Below are positions 23,167 to 37,418 of a stretch of 64,000 nucleotides of DNA, piece by piece (the first letter of the stretch is position 1; the number at the start of each line of letters is the position of its first letter). The stretch spans positions 107,958,105-108,022,104 of the forward strand of contig NC_092521.1 of NCBI RefSeq assembly GCF_037038585.1, read 5' to 3'. A model generated the notes under the pieces. That model was given only the letters and a program-made list of their open reading frames with translations. It had not been told where the DNA came from and searched no databases. The translations under genes and the position numbers were made by a program. The DNA comes from Patagioenas fasciata (Eukaryota; Chordata; Aves; Columbiformes; Columbidae).

Positions 23167-26100
23167 CACTGCACTTTCACTGTCCCGTTTTACATAAGTC
23201 TGTTTCACACTTAGTGATAAAATCATAGAGGGGCATAGCAGAGTATGTACATTATGAGTTATTTTTTGTTATTTTGAGTTCATTAAGTATCTGGAAAATA
23301 CAGGGAATATTCTCTCTAGAGTAAATGAGTCTTGATGTAAATCAGTTAATATATATTCCAGGGACACTTGCTCCTTCTGCTGTTCTACGATCTTGGACTG
23401 GAATCTAGAGGAGCTGTTTCAGGATAGTACAAGTTATATAATGTACTTTAATAAAGATGGTTTAAAACTTTTTTTCCCCCATATGGTTCAACCAAGAAAT
23501 TTCTTTATACACAGTCATGTATTAAATTAGAGTTCAAAGTGAATGATCATCCTTGCAACCTCTACCCAGTCTGGAACGAGAAATGCAGACATAATAATTA
23601 TAAATATCATGTGATGAGAAAGGCTCTTTTTACAGCATTTCCAGATGAAGTGGAGGCAGGAAGTACCTCACAAAAAAAAAAGCAAGCCTATTCTTGTGTG
23701 AAATGCAGCCAGATTTTGTACAACCGGGTGTAATAGTCTGGATGAACCTCAAATAATCATTCAAACTTTAGGACTATTATCTCCTGAGATTTTACTATCA
23801 CATTAAAAGTCAAACTTTAGTTTTATAATCAGCTACGAGCCTACAAATACAGTGGAATCTTTTTGAGCTTTTTTCATTCAACATCTCTCCAATCATACTT
23901 GTGGCTGTATCTCACCATTTCTTTAACCCTGTATCTTCTGCCAAGAGGAGTATTCCCACAGACACACTTCTTCCACCCTAATCAGATCCGATCTGTTGTT
24001 GTACCTCTCCAACATAAAATTCAGCCAGAAGAAAATAATGCACTACAAAACATAAGGAAGCAAATGAATATGGGGGGGAGGGAAGGCAAAAAAACCCTTG
24101 CTGGTTTAATGACAACATTATTTAGTTCACTCTCATGTTAGTAAATAATAGGCACTGTGACAGAATTACTCACTTAGGTTGAAAATAATAAATACATTGT
24201 GGTGTCCTCTGAACTAACTACAGATCACCACCCTTGGCTTCACATCAACAGCTGTCTGAAAAATGAAAAATGTTTGAATAAACCTAACTGAGAACCTTAA
24301 AATGCACAACTATTACTAAATTGTTATTAATTTCCTAAAGATACGGCAAGAAAATATAAAGAGCAACTGTAGATGTAAGCAAATAGTTTATATACCCAAC
24401 AGCCACCTCTGATAAGCAACAAAAACTACTACATTAAGCAAATGTAGAAGGAGGGAAATCCAGCCTGACACACAGTGTTATGTTATAAAGATCTGAAATT
24501 CAGTAGCACTGGAATTTTACTAAGCCAGAGGCTTCTATTAGCAAGTGGGCTTTGCCTTCCATCATTCCTGAATTATATTTTAATGATTACTCTGTCACAA
24601 ACTCAGCCCATTTTGGGGGAACACCAGTTCAGAAGGGAGGTGTTCTCTGAAGCCATCACTATATCAAGTCTACAGGAGCCAGTTCCAAAACTCCCTTGAA
24701 TTAAGACAGAAATCAGAAGAGCAAGCAAAGGCAAATCCCACAAAAAATGAAGCAAATGTATCCAACTTCTTATATGTACCACAATTCCTAAAGTAGCCAT
24801 TCCCATCAGTGAAAATGTGTGGAAAAAGGTGTATTTAATATACTGAAGAAAAGTCTGTGCTGGGTCTCAGAGGCTGTCAGCCACCTCAAAAATTCCCACC
24901 TCTCCAGTTGAGAGAGAAACAGAGATACAGGGAATGTTCTGGAGAGGGCACACGAAAATGCAGGCTGCAAGACCAGCACATGGAACTGGCACCCTGCAAT
25001 CCAAATACTGAAATGCTCCGCAAATGTCTGGCTTGTAAAGGTTCATTCATATATTGTGTCTTCCAGATAACAGTTTGTTTTGCTCCTTAGAGATGATTAC
25101 AACATTTCAGTGTTACTCTGCTCTATGCAGTGATCTGGCTCAAGAGATGTGGCTTCAATATAGTTTGTCTAAACCATTATTTACTATGGTATCGCATGAA
25201 CAATGAATTATGTCAGAATACATTATTTAATCATGAACTCATCAGGGACAAAGACTCAAATGAAGAAGGTTAACTTTGCCAAATAAATCCTTCTGGAGCT
25301 AACTTTCAGAGTAGCAATGAAGAAACACGTGCTATTTAAGTGGTGAACATGAATTCCCCTCTAAGTTGCCGAAACTGAGGCAAATCCCTTCCACCAGTTT
25401 GACACAACAGATATTAAGTTGCTATGTTAATTAACACACATATAGACACTTTGCATTTCTGGCTTAAAATTGTACATTTCTTAATCCTAAGAATAGGGTC
25501 ATCTGTAACTCCTTGCTTTTAAATCATCACAGCTCAGTTTCTAAAGTTGACTTGAATTACAGCTTTGATGATAGTGCAGCAACCACAGTTACAACCGCAG
25601 CTCATTTCTGTGTAAGCTCATCAGACATAGTAGGGCTGCTTGTTAACAAGTTCCTTGGTAAACAGATGTCGCCATGTCTGCAGCGGAAACCCCGCTATCT
25701 CAGTTCAGAGTGATGTTAACATGTAACAGTGCGAACAGGACTCAGGGATTCAGTACTATTTTAGGAAGTCTGATGCCTGCTCTCTGCCCTGGTCCAACAC
25801 CAGCAGCTATTGTAGTAACACTGACATTTGATGGGAAACAGAGAGAAAGGCAAAGAGGAAAGAAGAGCTATTTTTTATTCACCAAAAGTCAAAAGAAACC
25901 AGAGAAATTTTTAAAACAGACTTTAGTGCTGAGAGCTAAAAAAGACACCTCCAATTCCCAAACCTTGAGAAAAAAGCTTGGAAAAAGAATGAGACTATAT
26001 GTGGAGAAGAAAGAGGACTAATTAAAAATGTACCTTTTTACTATACTGTACCTTTCATTTTAGAAAACTGTGACATTATAGCTGATGAAGATAACAGTAA

Positions 26101-26711
26101 TTCCAGTGTATTTTCTCACTTTTCCTGTTTTCTTCTGTCTTCTGTGAAGGATTGTTTGAGACATATTTGTTTAATATTTTGCGCATAATTTTATGAGCAG
26201 AGCTTAAGTGTGTAGTGTGGGTCTGGAGGGGCACAAGCCATTATGAGATCTACAACAAATGTTTACCAACAGGTTTTTAAAACTAGTGAAATCCCTAAAG
26301 ACAGTCACTAAAAGCCCCTGAAATTGTGCATAATTGTGCCAGCAGAAAATAGATAACAGGGCACACATGAGTTCTCTGGGAGGTATATATAAATCCTCTT
26401 TCTTTCCTGTTTGTTTGGTGACTAGTGAATTTTCTGCAGCTGAATTTCAGCTGCAACCATTCAAAAACTATTTGGGAATTCAGGTCATGTAGCCAAAAAG
26501 CAAGGCCAGTTTAACTTGGCACAGATTACAAGGTTTCTACACTCCGCTGTATTCCTCTTCCAGCACCACAACATGCACTCTTCATGGACTGGTTTCTGAA
26601 TCATCACGCTGTACAGCATGATGCTGGAGGACCACAAGAAACTGTGGTGGTTTGCTCTGCAGATGCTCATGAAGAAGAGGTATGGCCAGCCCAGTCTATA
26701 TGTGCTCATCA

Positions 26712-26797
26712 GTTTGACAACTCTGTTCCTTATTTGTCCCTCTGTAAAATGAGGCTAAAGTAGCATTGTCCAACCTCACAAAATTACTGTGTAATAA
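26712..26797 (-). mobile_element. MIR-like SINE remnant
   Basis: CCCTCTGTAAAATGAGGCTA, then CCAACCTCACAAAATTACTG is the reverse complement of the MIR core (CATTTTACAGATGAGG) and its flank. Ancient and diverged. Confidence 0.55.
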
Positions 26798-27449
26798 GAC
26801 TATATGGTCTCTAACGACTACCGTAAGATGGACCACATGTGTCATATACAAATAGTTGGCACCCAATTTAGATGCTCAGAAACTTCCCAAGTACATAACA
26901 ATCCCTGTGTTCTTTGATTTATTGTCTTTCAGGTGTTAAAATGAAGCCACAGTAGCTGTATCTGTTTCCCATTCTCAATCTTGTTTGCTGTGGTGCTCAA
27001 ACTGTAGGTAGCGGCTTAAGCAAAGCAAAGCAAACCTTCCCTTTACAATTTATGCTATAAAAGAGCCAGAAAAATGTGTCATATTTTCCATATCACTTTG
27101 CAACATCTGTACTTCAAAAACTCACACATGTAAGTACCCCTGCAGTGACAGTGAGAGACCACTGAAAAATGAATAAACAAAGCCAGCATGGATGACTGTA
27201 TAGTTTTGGTTTCAAAATCAGAGGGCTGTTATGAAATGCTAGCTAAAATAGAACAACTGATTTCTAAATAAGGGATGGTAACACAAAAAGAAGGTGCAAG
27301 ACTGCTATTCCAGACACTGACTTGTATATGCAAACATTTTAGTGGTTTGTGGTTTTTACCAATGGATACAGGCAAAAAAAAAAAGCTAATATGGCCTATG
27401 TGTCATCTAACTAATACCTTTCATTCATTGATTTGCAAAGGAAGCAAAC

Positions 27450-27595
27450 ATCCTCATTGTTTTCTAGATGAGAAACCTCAACCATAATATGGAATCACAA
27501 TTTTCCCACAGCAGAGTAGTTCATGGCAGAATCAGGAATAGAGCCTGGGACTGCTGGGCTCAGGATACAACCCACACTGCTTACAATGACTCCAA
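27450..27595 (+). mobile_element. MIR-like SINE remnant
   Basis: CCTCATTGTTTTCTAGATGA, GAAACCTCAA, then GGCAGAATCAGGAATAGAGC and GGGCTCAGGATACAACC follow the order of the MIR core and 3' region. Diverged. Confidence 0.5.
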
Positions 27596-27658
27596 TTTTT
27601 ATCCTGCAGCTATGGTACTTAACAACACTATCCTTGTGAAACCTCTACTGTTTGAGCT

Positions 27659-27677
27659 ACACACACACACACACACA
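27659..27677. repeat. (AC)n microsatellite
   Basis: About nine AC units, directly after a MIR-like remnant. Confidence 0.95.
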
Positions 27678-27711
27678 AACAATATGCCTACATATGACTT
27701 AATTCCTTAGG

Positions 27712-27738
27712 AAAACAGGCCAGAAAGTGGCCTGTTTT
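27712..27738. repeat. Perfect 11-bp inverted repeat, 5-nt loop
   Basis: AAAACAGGCCA, loop GAAAG, TGGCCTGTTTT. It lies 35 bp beyond the (AC)n run in RAMP3 intron 2. In the RAMP3 direction it would also form a hairpin in the pre-mRNA. Confidence 0.8.
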
Positions 27739-30700
27739 TCAGAGAAAAGCTCAGTCTTTGGGGATTATTTGGACAACAAAGCACCAGGTACACCAGAACC
27801 TGACATAGGAGAATGGAAGGATGCCATGAACTTTTTGCTCTGCATTTGACTGACATACACAGGAAAGGAAAATGCTGTCCATACTGAACTCAGGGACAGA
27901 AAAAAAAAAAAAAAAGTTACAATTGAGCAATTATCTCAGAAAACACACAAAATTGCAACAGCCTGAAAGAGATTAATGAGTGACTGAAACCTGAGCTGCT
28001 CAGTTGCAAATAAGGAATATATGAACTACCATATTGAATTCAAAGTATTAAAGACATCCCATACCTCAGTCCTGAGCACACGCAAGAAGCTCTACTCCAA
28101 GAGAGTACACAATAAATACATGATAAAGCTCCAGAGAGCTTTGATATAAATTTCAGTTTCATTTATGTTACTGAAGACAGCACCACAGTTCCCAGGTTAG
28201 GGGGACCTCAGTTACAAACTAGTTCTTCACAGTTATCCACGTCCTCTCTCCCTTTGTTTCCACAAAAAGCAAGCCTCAGCACACAAGCCAGATCAGCTCC
28301 CTGACATGCTTCAACAGCGCTCTAACAACAGGCTTTGAGAAGATAAAGCTTCTGGAGCATTGCACAGCAAGTGAACCACACCACAATACCGGAAGTCAGA
28401 CACAAAATAGAGGTGGCACTCATTACACCTTGCTTTCGTCTCACTTCATTCCCCTGCAAATGCATCAAGTTAGTGTTTTCCACCCAAAGATCAAACCCCT
28501 GTCTACATTCAACAAACAGCTTGCCAATTTTAAGTTCCGCGAAGGTCCTGCAAAGCTCACTAAAATAAATTTACGTTACATAGACTTGCATTTCCTGACA
28601 ACCTTTGAGACATGCTGCAAATAAGTCCATAAAGGTGAGGAGGTAAAACAGTTTAAACAACACTTTTGTGACTACTTTAAACTTGATTTTCACACCTACT
28701 GTTTCTCCCTTCCAGAGTTTCTCATTACAATGACGACCTTGTCAAAGATATTTGATGTCTGGGAAAATGTATGTTTCATAGCAGAAAATAATAAGTCAGG
28801 AAATAAATAATTCCATTTAACAACAGAATGGATGTTTGAGTTGAGTTGAGCCACACCAAAAGAAATCTCAGTGTTCCTTATATACATGGAACCAGGAATG
28901 TTCTTGAGAGACCAATAGCATTTATATGCCCTAAAGAAGCTGATTCTTCAGAATGAACTCATGACACTGATTCCAGTCTTTAACACAGAAAATGCATGGA
29001 CACCTGATAACAGTTTACTCCCTAGTGAGAGGGAGTTTTTTTGCTCCTGGTCATACTTGTGCACCTGGCTTGCTGTCACCTATGGAATCTCATCGCCATC
29101 AACTCATCTGTGATGACTCATCACCTCTCTAGGTACTGCAAAAATGGAACATGGTCCTGACAGACAAAAAGCAGGGTTTCTACTTACTGATGGTTAGCTA
29201 GGTTCTTCTGTGTGTTCAAAACATGTCAGACTTCTCACAAGATATGTTCTGCAAGCTTGTTTCTCCTTAGATTATAAGAAGTACCAGTGTGATGGGTGTT
29301 ACCAACTGATACTGTCTTCTCTCCAAGTTCCATTGGCTTTTTTTACCCATCCACAAGGCAGAAGTAAGTTTTGGTTAAAGTCATACTGTGCTGCTAGCTT
29401 TAAAGTAAGCAAAATTACGCACAGGAGCAGTTTAAAAGACAGAAACCTGCATGAGCAGCAGAGTTGGCAGTTTGTCTGGGGCCCCGGTTAGAGTCAACTG
29501 TCTTGAATAACTAAGTCTCAACAGCAAAACAAATGCATTCAAAACCACAAAGACATTTTCTCTAACATCACAGGCCCCAGCAAAACTCCTGCCAATTTGC
29601 AAGCAAGATGTACTCCTTTCCATCAAACTCTGCAGCAATGAACTAGCCTCCAATCTAAGAATCCTACTACTAAACCAAACATATCAATACTACTATTATT
29701 AATCTATTTCAAAATGCAGATGAACATCTTAGATGAGCATGGATATTAAGTGATTTACTGGCAAGCCAATGTGGGAGTGGTCACTGCTAAGCTGCAGCAA
29801 ATGTGCTGCTTAACTTAGGTCTAATGAAACATAGTGTTCCCATAGGAGCACAGTTCCTCCTCCAGCCAAATCACTGAACATACTGAGAAATCCTAACCCT
29901 CAACTTCAGCAACAGGAAAAACAAAATTACAGCTAAACCACAGACCTAGAATGGAATTCCTCAACAGTAATGTTTTATTGCCATTTATATAATCACTTCC
30001 AGACTCAGATAAAGGAGGTGGCATTGTAGTGGGAACAGCATTCAAAATCCTCCCTGTAAACAGTCTATCCAATGTTAAAAATCTCCTAACTTCAGTACCA
30101 TAAAGTGGTAAGGGACTGAACTGTATTAATCTGGCTAAGCAGCATGATAATAATTTCTCACTAATCATTCCCTGGAAAGAACTTTGGTAACTCTAACACA
30201 GTGGCTTTCCCTGTAATCATAATTATAAAACATCAGTCCATAAACTTTATTCCTATGGTAAATGAATCACAAATAAAAAGATGCTTTTTCAATCTGTAGA
30301 TCAGTAAGACACTAAACCAATACAGTGCAATACAACTATACCACTGTAACTTTCAATTAGCCAGCCTGAATATTAGAAACAGTTTATCCTCTTCTACATG
30401 CACCTCAGAACAAGCTCATGTATCTCATTTTTGCAGACAGCTTTGCTCAGTTCCATCCTCCCGTGAAGTGGACTAGTATTGTTCTGAATTTACCTTGTTC
30501 TAAAGTAAGGCAGCTGAGCTGGAATTACACTGCAGCTGGTGCTGGAGCTTTTGTGTGGACACATTCACCACAAGAGTCCTTTTCTTCTGATTATCAAACA
30601 GGTCCCTACTCCAAAAAGCAATAATTCATATGAATGAGAAGAAAACTTCTTTGCTCTCACTTGAAGAATGGGCATCTCACTTGCAGAACTGTAGCAAATA

Positions 30701-33700
30701 GTAAACATCACATTTTGTTAGTAAACATATTTCCATGCTTCTGCAAGGGGAGCCATGTTTTCAGCAATACTCAGAAATGAAGAAGAGCAAGACCCACATC
30801 ATCTAGACAAATGGTAAGTGCCCTTGTTGATCAATTCTTATCCCATTTATATTCAAAGCAATATCACTGGAAATCTAAGGAATGCCATAGCAACATTTTT
30901 ACAAGATTACTGAGCTTCACTGTTCCAAGGTTTCTATAGCTCCTCCAGCCTCTTTCAAGAAAAAACAAAGCTGAACGTAAATGAATCTAATAACCAAAGG
31001 AAAGGGGCCTTGACATGTTCCTTAATTATCCTAAAGTAAGCAGAGCCAGAGACAACAAAATTAAAGGACCCTGAACAATGTCTGTGAATGCTAAATTTGG
31101 AGTTCTTATTGCTACAACACAGTTGTTTTCCTTCCTGGAGTATTCTGACTGCACAAAGCACTACCTGTGTGTCGAAAACCTCAGTTGCGTCACGTTTACA
31201 AACTGGCTGGTAACACTGCATCCTCAAATACCACCCCCCCACCTCCCCATCACTAATAAACTCTTACATTTGCCACTTATTTCCTGCTCAGCATTGCTCT
31301 TTACTTCCCAGTTGAAACAACATAACAGGTGGCTATGGACTTTCCATACACAAACAGGTATTTGTTTGCAAACAGTCAGTAGAGGAAATAATACAGCTTA
31401 ATAGTGTGCTGAAAGGAGAAATTGTACAAAAGCACAAAATAGCTCAGTGACTCAGAGAATTTAACTGCATAAAACATCCTAAGTGAAGACAGTTATCTTG
31501 ATACAAGAATTCAATACTGTTCAGCAGGGATTCTTCTTTAAGAAAAATTAACAAAAAACCACACTTCTCCCAAAAAAATCCACCTAATTAATTCCTATTA
31601 TGGTATTACGTTGAAGCAGAATGGGTTTGAATGCTAAATTTTGTAAAAGCCCTATGTACTTCCGAACCTGTGTGACATAACATGAGTTTTGAGGAAAAGA
31701 AATATTTCATAAGAAGTTCTCTCAAAAAAAATAATGTTCTACCTGTGCTTTGCTGCCTCTAGAATGGGAAAATTTTGCCAGTAGAAAATATCTTCAGTGC
31801 ATGCAAACAATAAATTTTCAGTTTAGCAGCAAGGACATGCTTGTCAGGTTAGATTTCAAAGCAAAATCCTGAATGGATTCTGCATGCTTAGAAACTAGGC
31901 TGCCTTTACAGTCAGTGGAGAGACTGGAGGGTCTGATGTATATTCCATGATATATGATCTCTTTCTAAGACACCTTCCTTAAGTTTCCACTGAGTAGGGA
32001 GTCCAGGATAACTACTACATTGGACAGATGAATCCAACACCTGCTCCATGTAGCAAAAAAAAGCAACCTAGTCAACAATTACACTCAAATATACCACTGT
32101 CGGTGATGGAGAAACATACAACCAATATGTTATCCTTGTATCTATGTAAGCTCAACTCCTTTCAGAAAGTATCACCATCACCATTGGTTTGCACAGTCTT
32201 CCCTCCAGTCAGCCCAAGTGCAAATGCACTTGGTGCATGCATGTATTCAAGTTAGTCACTAGCATCAATTACCTGTTGAGGCAATTCTGCTTTCTCCCAA
32301 ACACATCAGTCACTTTGTTCATTCAACTTCTGAAGTTTGGTATGAATAATGGCTTGACAACACTTTTCTCAAAATGTTCCAACTCCGTGCTAAAACCATT
32401 ATCCCAGCACTGTTTCCAAAATGAAAGGCTCACCCACCTTCACTCCAATCCTCCAACACCGAGGGAGGAGCCAGAGTCAGGAGGAAAAAGCCAGTCCCCA
32501 GCTCAGAACTGCTCTGAACTAGTCATTCACAGCACACTCTGTGTCATCTCAGCAGCTCAAGGCTTTTCTTTCCATCTAGATGAACCAAGCTGACATGCAA
32601 GCAGAGCAAGTGTGGCTCAAATCCAGTTCCGTACTACAAAGCCAGGCCTCCAGACAGCTATTCAAAACAGGCACTTGTGAACATAGTCATTTTTCTGACC
32701 AGCAGACAGAAAGTCAGGGGAAAAGAAATATCAGATGAGCCCTCCTTATTCATTCCAGCTTATATCTACAAACAACTGCTTCAGATTTGATTTTTAAAAG
32801 GATATTAAAGTGTCCTTTGCTGAGTGGAAGCTTTTATTAGATTCCACTTAGGTTAAAGTAGCCCAGGCCTTTTGTAACACCACAGCATCGTTTCTTAAAA
32901 TGGAAACAGAGGAGAAAAACTTGACAAGCACCCACTGCAGCATGTGTACAAGTTGTAAAAGAAATTTTTAAAAAATTCACCTGATTTCAAGTTGAACTTT
33001 CCATCATAATTTCAATACCCCTCCTTATTTAATTTTTATGAGCATGCCAAGAATGTAGATTTTTTTTTTTCTGGTTATGTAAGGAAAATAGGTTTCATAT
33101 ACACCAATAAAATTCTTGTAATTACAAAATCCATTTTCTTTGGGAGGAGACTGGCAGTTGTTTTCTGTTTCAAACAGAACACAAATAACGGGAGTCAAAA
33201 ATCAGGCAACTAATTACACAACTTGTTGTTGTGCTTTACAGCTTCCTCAGTCTCTTCTGACATTTCATACAGGCAACAGAAGCAAATGGTAGACTCAAAG
33301 GGCCCAACTCCTTCTCCACAACTGTTTATGGAAGACCTGAGTATTGCAACACTCGCTGGAGTTGCTTAAGGACAAGTCAGCAGCATCCTAAGCAGGTGCA
33401 AAAAATTCTAAGGCAAGAGATTTCAGATGACATGTAGCAAGACTGGCTGCAGATCAGACATGGAGGGACCAGCCATCTTGAGGCTGTCACCTGAAGGAGG
33501 CAGCTGGTTCTCAGCTTTTGGCTCTGCCAACATTACTTTCTTGGGTCCTGCGAAGCTCCACATTAATTTTAGAAAGAACAGTGTAATATGGTGCATCACT
33601 TGTGAAAGATCACAAACCCTTGCCATAAGAAAGCTATTATGGGCTCTGTTAATTTTTAAGCACTGCAACTAGCCAATTGGTGGCTTTACTTTCTGAGCCT

Positions 33701-33934
33701 TTACCTAATTCCTCTTTGGGTGATGAAAACACTGTCTGATTTCCACAATGACAGTAAAAAAACCCTACTTTTTCCCATGCACAGCAATAGTCAAAAGCAG
33801 AAACAATCTTACATTTTTGTACCTGTTTTTCATAGGTAGTAACACTAATACCTTACACCTGTATATAACATGTCAGTCTGGATATGTATTAGGTATATGT
33901 ATTCCCCAGTAATATGATGTAAAAAGCCGTGATA

Positions 33935-35847
33935 GATTGCAGTGCAACAGTCAAAACTCAGGTGGAAGAAGGATGTTTATGTAATGTGGAAAAAGGGACA
34001 GACCACATGGGAAGAATACAAGGAGGCTGTTAGAGTATGTAGGGATGTTGTGAGGAAGGCCAAGCTCCACTTGGAAGCAAATCTCACCAGGCAGGTCAAA
34101 GACAACAAGAAAGGCTTCTTCAAGTATATCAGGAGCAAAAGGAAGGCTAGGGAAAATGTAGGTCCGCTGCTGAATGAGGAGGGTGCCCTCGTGACAGATG
34201 ATTCAGAGAAGGCAGAGTTATTGAATGTCTTCTTCACTTCAGACTTTGCTGCTAAAACTGGCCTTCAGGTATTCCAGACCCTGGAGGTAGATGAGAAAGT
34301 CTGGCAAAAAGGAAGACTTTACCGTGGTTGAGGAACATCAGGTTAGAAATCATTTAGACAAACTGTACATCCACAAAACCATGGGCCCCAATGGGATGCA
34401 CCCACAAGTGCTGGGAGAGTTGGCAGGTGTTACTGCAAAGCCACTCTCTATCATCTTTGAAAGGCCTTGGAGAACAGGAGAGGTGCCTGAGGACTGGAAA
34501 AAAGCCAACATCACTCCAGTCTTCAAAAAGGGCAAGAAGGATACCCAGGAAACTACAGGCCAGTCAGTCTCACCTCCATCCCTGGAAAAGTGATGGAACA
34601 ACTTATTTTGGATGCCATCTCCAAGCCCGCGGAGGAAAATAAGGTTATCAGGAGTAGTCAACATGGGTTCACCAAAGGGAAGTCATATTTGACCAACCTG
34701 ATATGACTGCCTGGGTAGACAAGGGAAGGGCAGTGGAAGTTGTCTACCTTGACTTCAGCAAGGCTTTTGACACCGTCTCTCACAACATCCTCATAGGTAA
34801 GCTCAGGTAGTGTAGGCTGGATGAATGCACAGTGAGATGGATCATGAACTGGCAGGATGGCAGAGTTCAGAGCGTTGTCATCAATGGTGCAGAATCTGGT
34901 TTGAGGCCTGTAGTTAGTGTTGTGCCCCAGGGGTCAGTGTTAGGTCCAGTCCTTTTCAACCTGTTCATCAATGACCTAGATGAGCAGACTTAGTGCATCC
35001 TCAGCAAGTTTGCTGATGATACCAAACTGGGTGGAAGGGCTGACACACCAGAACGCTGTGCTGCCATTCAGTGAGACTTGGACAGGCTGGAGGACAGGGC
35101 AGAGAAGAACCTAATGAAGTTTAACAAGGGCAAGTGCAGGGTCCTGCACCTGGGAAGGAATAACCCCAGGCACAAGTATAGGCTAGGGGTGGACCTGCTG
35201 GAAAGCAGCACTACAGAGGACTTGGAGTTCTGGTTGACAAGTTAACCATGAGTCAACAATGTGCCCTTGTGGCCAGGAAGGCCAACAGTATCCTGGGGTG
35301 CATTAAGAAGTTGAAGGATGTTATCCTTCCCCTCTACCCTGGCCTATTGAGGCCACATCTGGAGTACTCCATCCAGTTCTGGGCTTCCCAGTTTAAGAAG
35401 GGTAAGGAGGGAGTCCAGCAGTGGGCTACAAAGACAATTAGGGGCCTAGAGCATGTTTCTTATGCGGAGAGACTGAGAGAGCTGGGTCTGTTCAGCCTGG
35501 AGAAGAGATGTCTGAGTGGTGACCTCATCAAATGTTTATAAATATCTCAAGTCACTGAGACCAGACTCCTTTCAGTGGTGCCCAACAATAGGATGAGGGG
35601 TAATGGACACAGACTGAAGCACAGAAGGTTACATCTGGATATGAGGAAAAACTTTATTTTGAGGGTGCCAGAGCACTGGAACAGGCTGCCCAGGGGGGTT
35701 GTGGAGTCTCTTTCTCTGGAGACATTCAAAACCTGCCTGGACACATCCCTGTGTAACCTCATCTGGGTGTTCCTGTTCTGGCAGGGGGATTGGACTAGAT
35801 GATCTCCAGAGGTCCCTTCCAACCCTAACCATTCTGCAATTCTGTAA
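33935..35847 (+). mobile_element. CR1 LINE, 5'-truncated, reverse-transcriptase region to 3' end
   Basis: Broken CR1 ORF2 of about 1.9 kb. Translated pieces show the segment before the RT domain (KKGFFKYI near 34110), [25 protein letters not shown], the RT block DFSKAFDT (34751-34774), PQGSVLGP, and the catalytic FADD (35009-35020). Then follow the C-terminal blocks LGLFSLEKR and MRKNF, and a non-coding tail ending in ATTCTG repeats near 35846. Frames change several times and in-frame stops occur, for example before the FADD block, so it cannot make a full protein. The tail (GATGATCTCCAGAGGTCCCTT type) differs from the other plus-strand copies here, which suggests a different CR1 subfamily. 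It lies antisense in RAMP3 intron 2. The 5' boundary is approximate. Confidence 0.93.
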
Positions 35848-36835
35848 TAAATTATAGATTACATAGACCATAATGAGATCGATCTGCTTCTTAAGCTACC
35901 TTCTAACAGATAAAAGTACAACTCAGAGCATCAGTGATCACTCCCAGTCCCACAGGCTTCATAACGGAAGCAGACACAGAACACAGTTCTAGATGCCCAA
36001 ATCTTCGTTTCAACGTGTCCCTTCACAAAAACCATCTATATTATGAACTGATACTCAATACGAAATGGTAGATTTTAGCAGTCATTGAAATGTATGAAGG
36101 ACATTTGTAGACCCAAGAGAAATGTAAAACATCGATTTCATGAAAGCTGAAAAGAATTTTCACCTATGCACTACACCAGGGCAACCTTTTTCTTTCCACC
36201 CATTACACAGTCAGCTTTTATCATAGAAAAGATCTTTAATTTTACAAAACAACTGTACCTCTATTATTTTTCATAAACACAATAGTAATATCATACACAG
36301 CCATCAAGTTTATCAATGCAACTAGGAAGTTCTGTGTCTGCCCTTTGCAAATTATACAATAGGCTTAAGAAGGTGACTAACGTCTTTAAGAATGCAGAAC
36401 ACTGCATGTCTTGTGTTATATATACTTTCCAACATTGAATTATAGACTGTTTTGCAAGGGTAAATACAAACGCCAGAGCCCTGACAATTATCTGTGTAAA
36501 CAATTTTTTAAAAAGTATAATTATGTCATAAACTTCTGTAACTGAAACAGGACCCTGATTACAGAACAAATTGATAGTATTATCTACTTATATATATCAA
36601 CTTACCAGATGTCTGCTGGAAATACAACACAGAAGAGAAGAAACAGTCTAAGAGTTTGCTGGAGTATAAGACAACTTCATGACACAGCTGATCAGTGAGC
36701 CAAGTAGGGAAGACACCCCACTGGGCCTGTTGCTTGCGAACAGAGAAGGACTCCTGGGTAATGTGACAGCTGGAGGTCGCCTTGAGTATAGAGATCACAA
36801 AATCACTGAGTTTTCTATTCTTGGAGAAGTAAAGT

Positions 36836-37418
36836 GAATGGTCTGTTGGAAAAGGACCTAGGGGTGTTTGTTGACAGCTGGCTGAACATGAGTCAACAGT
36901 GTGCCCAGGTAGCCAAGAAGGCCAACAGCATCCTGGCTTGTATCCAGAATAGTATGGCCAGCAGGACTAGGGAAGTGTACTTGTACTCAGTGCTGATGAG
37001 GCCACACCTCTAATACTGCATTCAGTTTTAGGCCCCTCATTACAAGAAAGACAATGAGGTAGTTTTTAACCTGGAGAAGAGGAGCCTCAGGGAGACCTTA
37101 TTGCTCTCTGCAACTACCTGAAAGGAGGTTGTAGCATGGAGGGTGTTGGTCTCTTGTCCCAAGTAGCAGGATGAGAGGAAATGGCCTCAAGTTGCACCAG
37201 GGGAGGTTTAGATTGGATATTAGGAAAAAGGTTGCCAAGCACTGGAACAGGCTGCCCAGGGAAACAGCTGAGTCACCATCCCTGGGAGTGTTTAAAAATC
37301 TACAGATGAGGTTCTGAGGGACATGGTTTAATGCCAGAGTTGAGTTAATGGTTAGACTCTATGATCTTGAGAGTCTCTTCCAACCAAAATGATTCTGTGA
37401 TTCTATTCTATGAATCTA
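36836..37418 (+). mobile_element. CR1 LINE 3' fragment with internal deletion
   Basis: Closely follows the 58.4-59.1 kb copy: a stretch like AACATGAGTCAACAGTGTGCC, then GCATCCTGGCTTGTATC, the TGGAACAGGCTGCCCAGG block, and a tail GATTCTGTGATTCTATTCTAT. Roughly 90 bases between GACAATGAGGT and CTGGAGAAGAGGAG are missing relative to that copy. No functional protein remains. Confidence 0.9.

Noticed and set aside
25674..26021. 115-codon plus-strand frame ending in a basic Lys-rich tail
   Set aside because: AAA/AGA-rich sequence explains the tail; no motif and no splice signals.
33423..33672. Frames of 81 codons open on both strands over the same DNA
   Set aside because: Mutual openness suggests codon symmetry by chance; neither product resembles a known protein and no repeat family was recognised.
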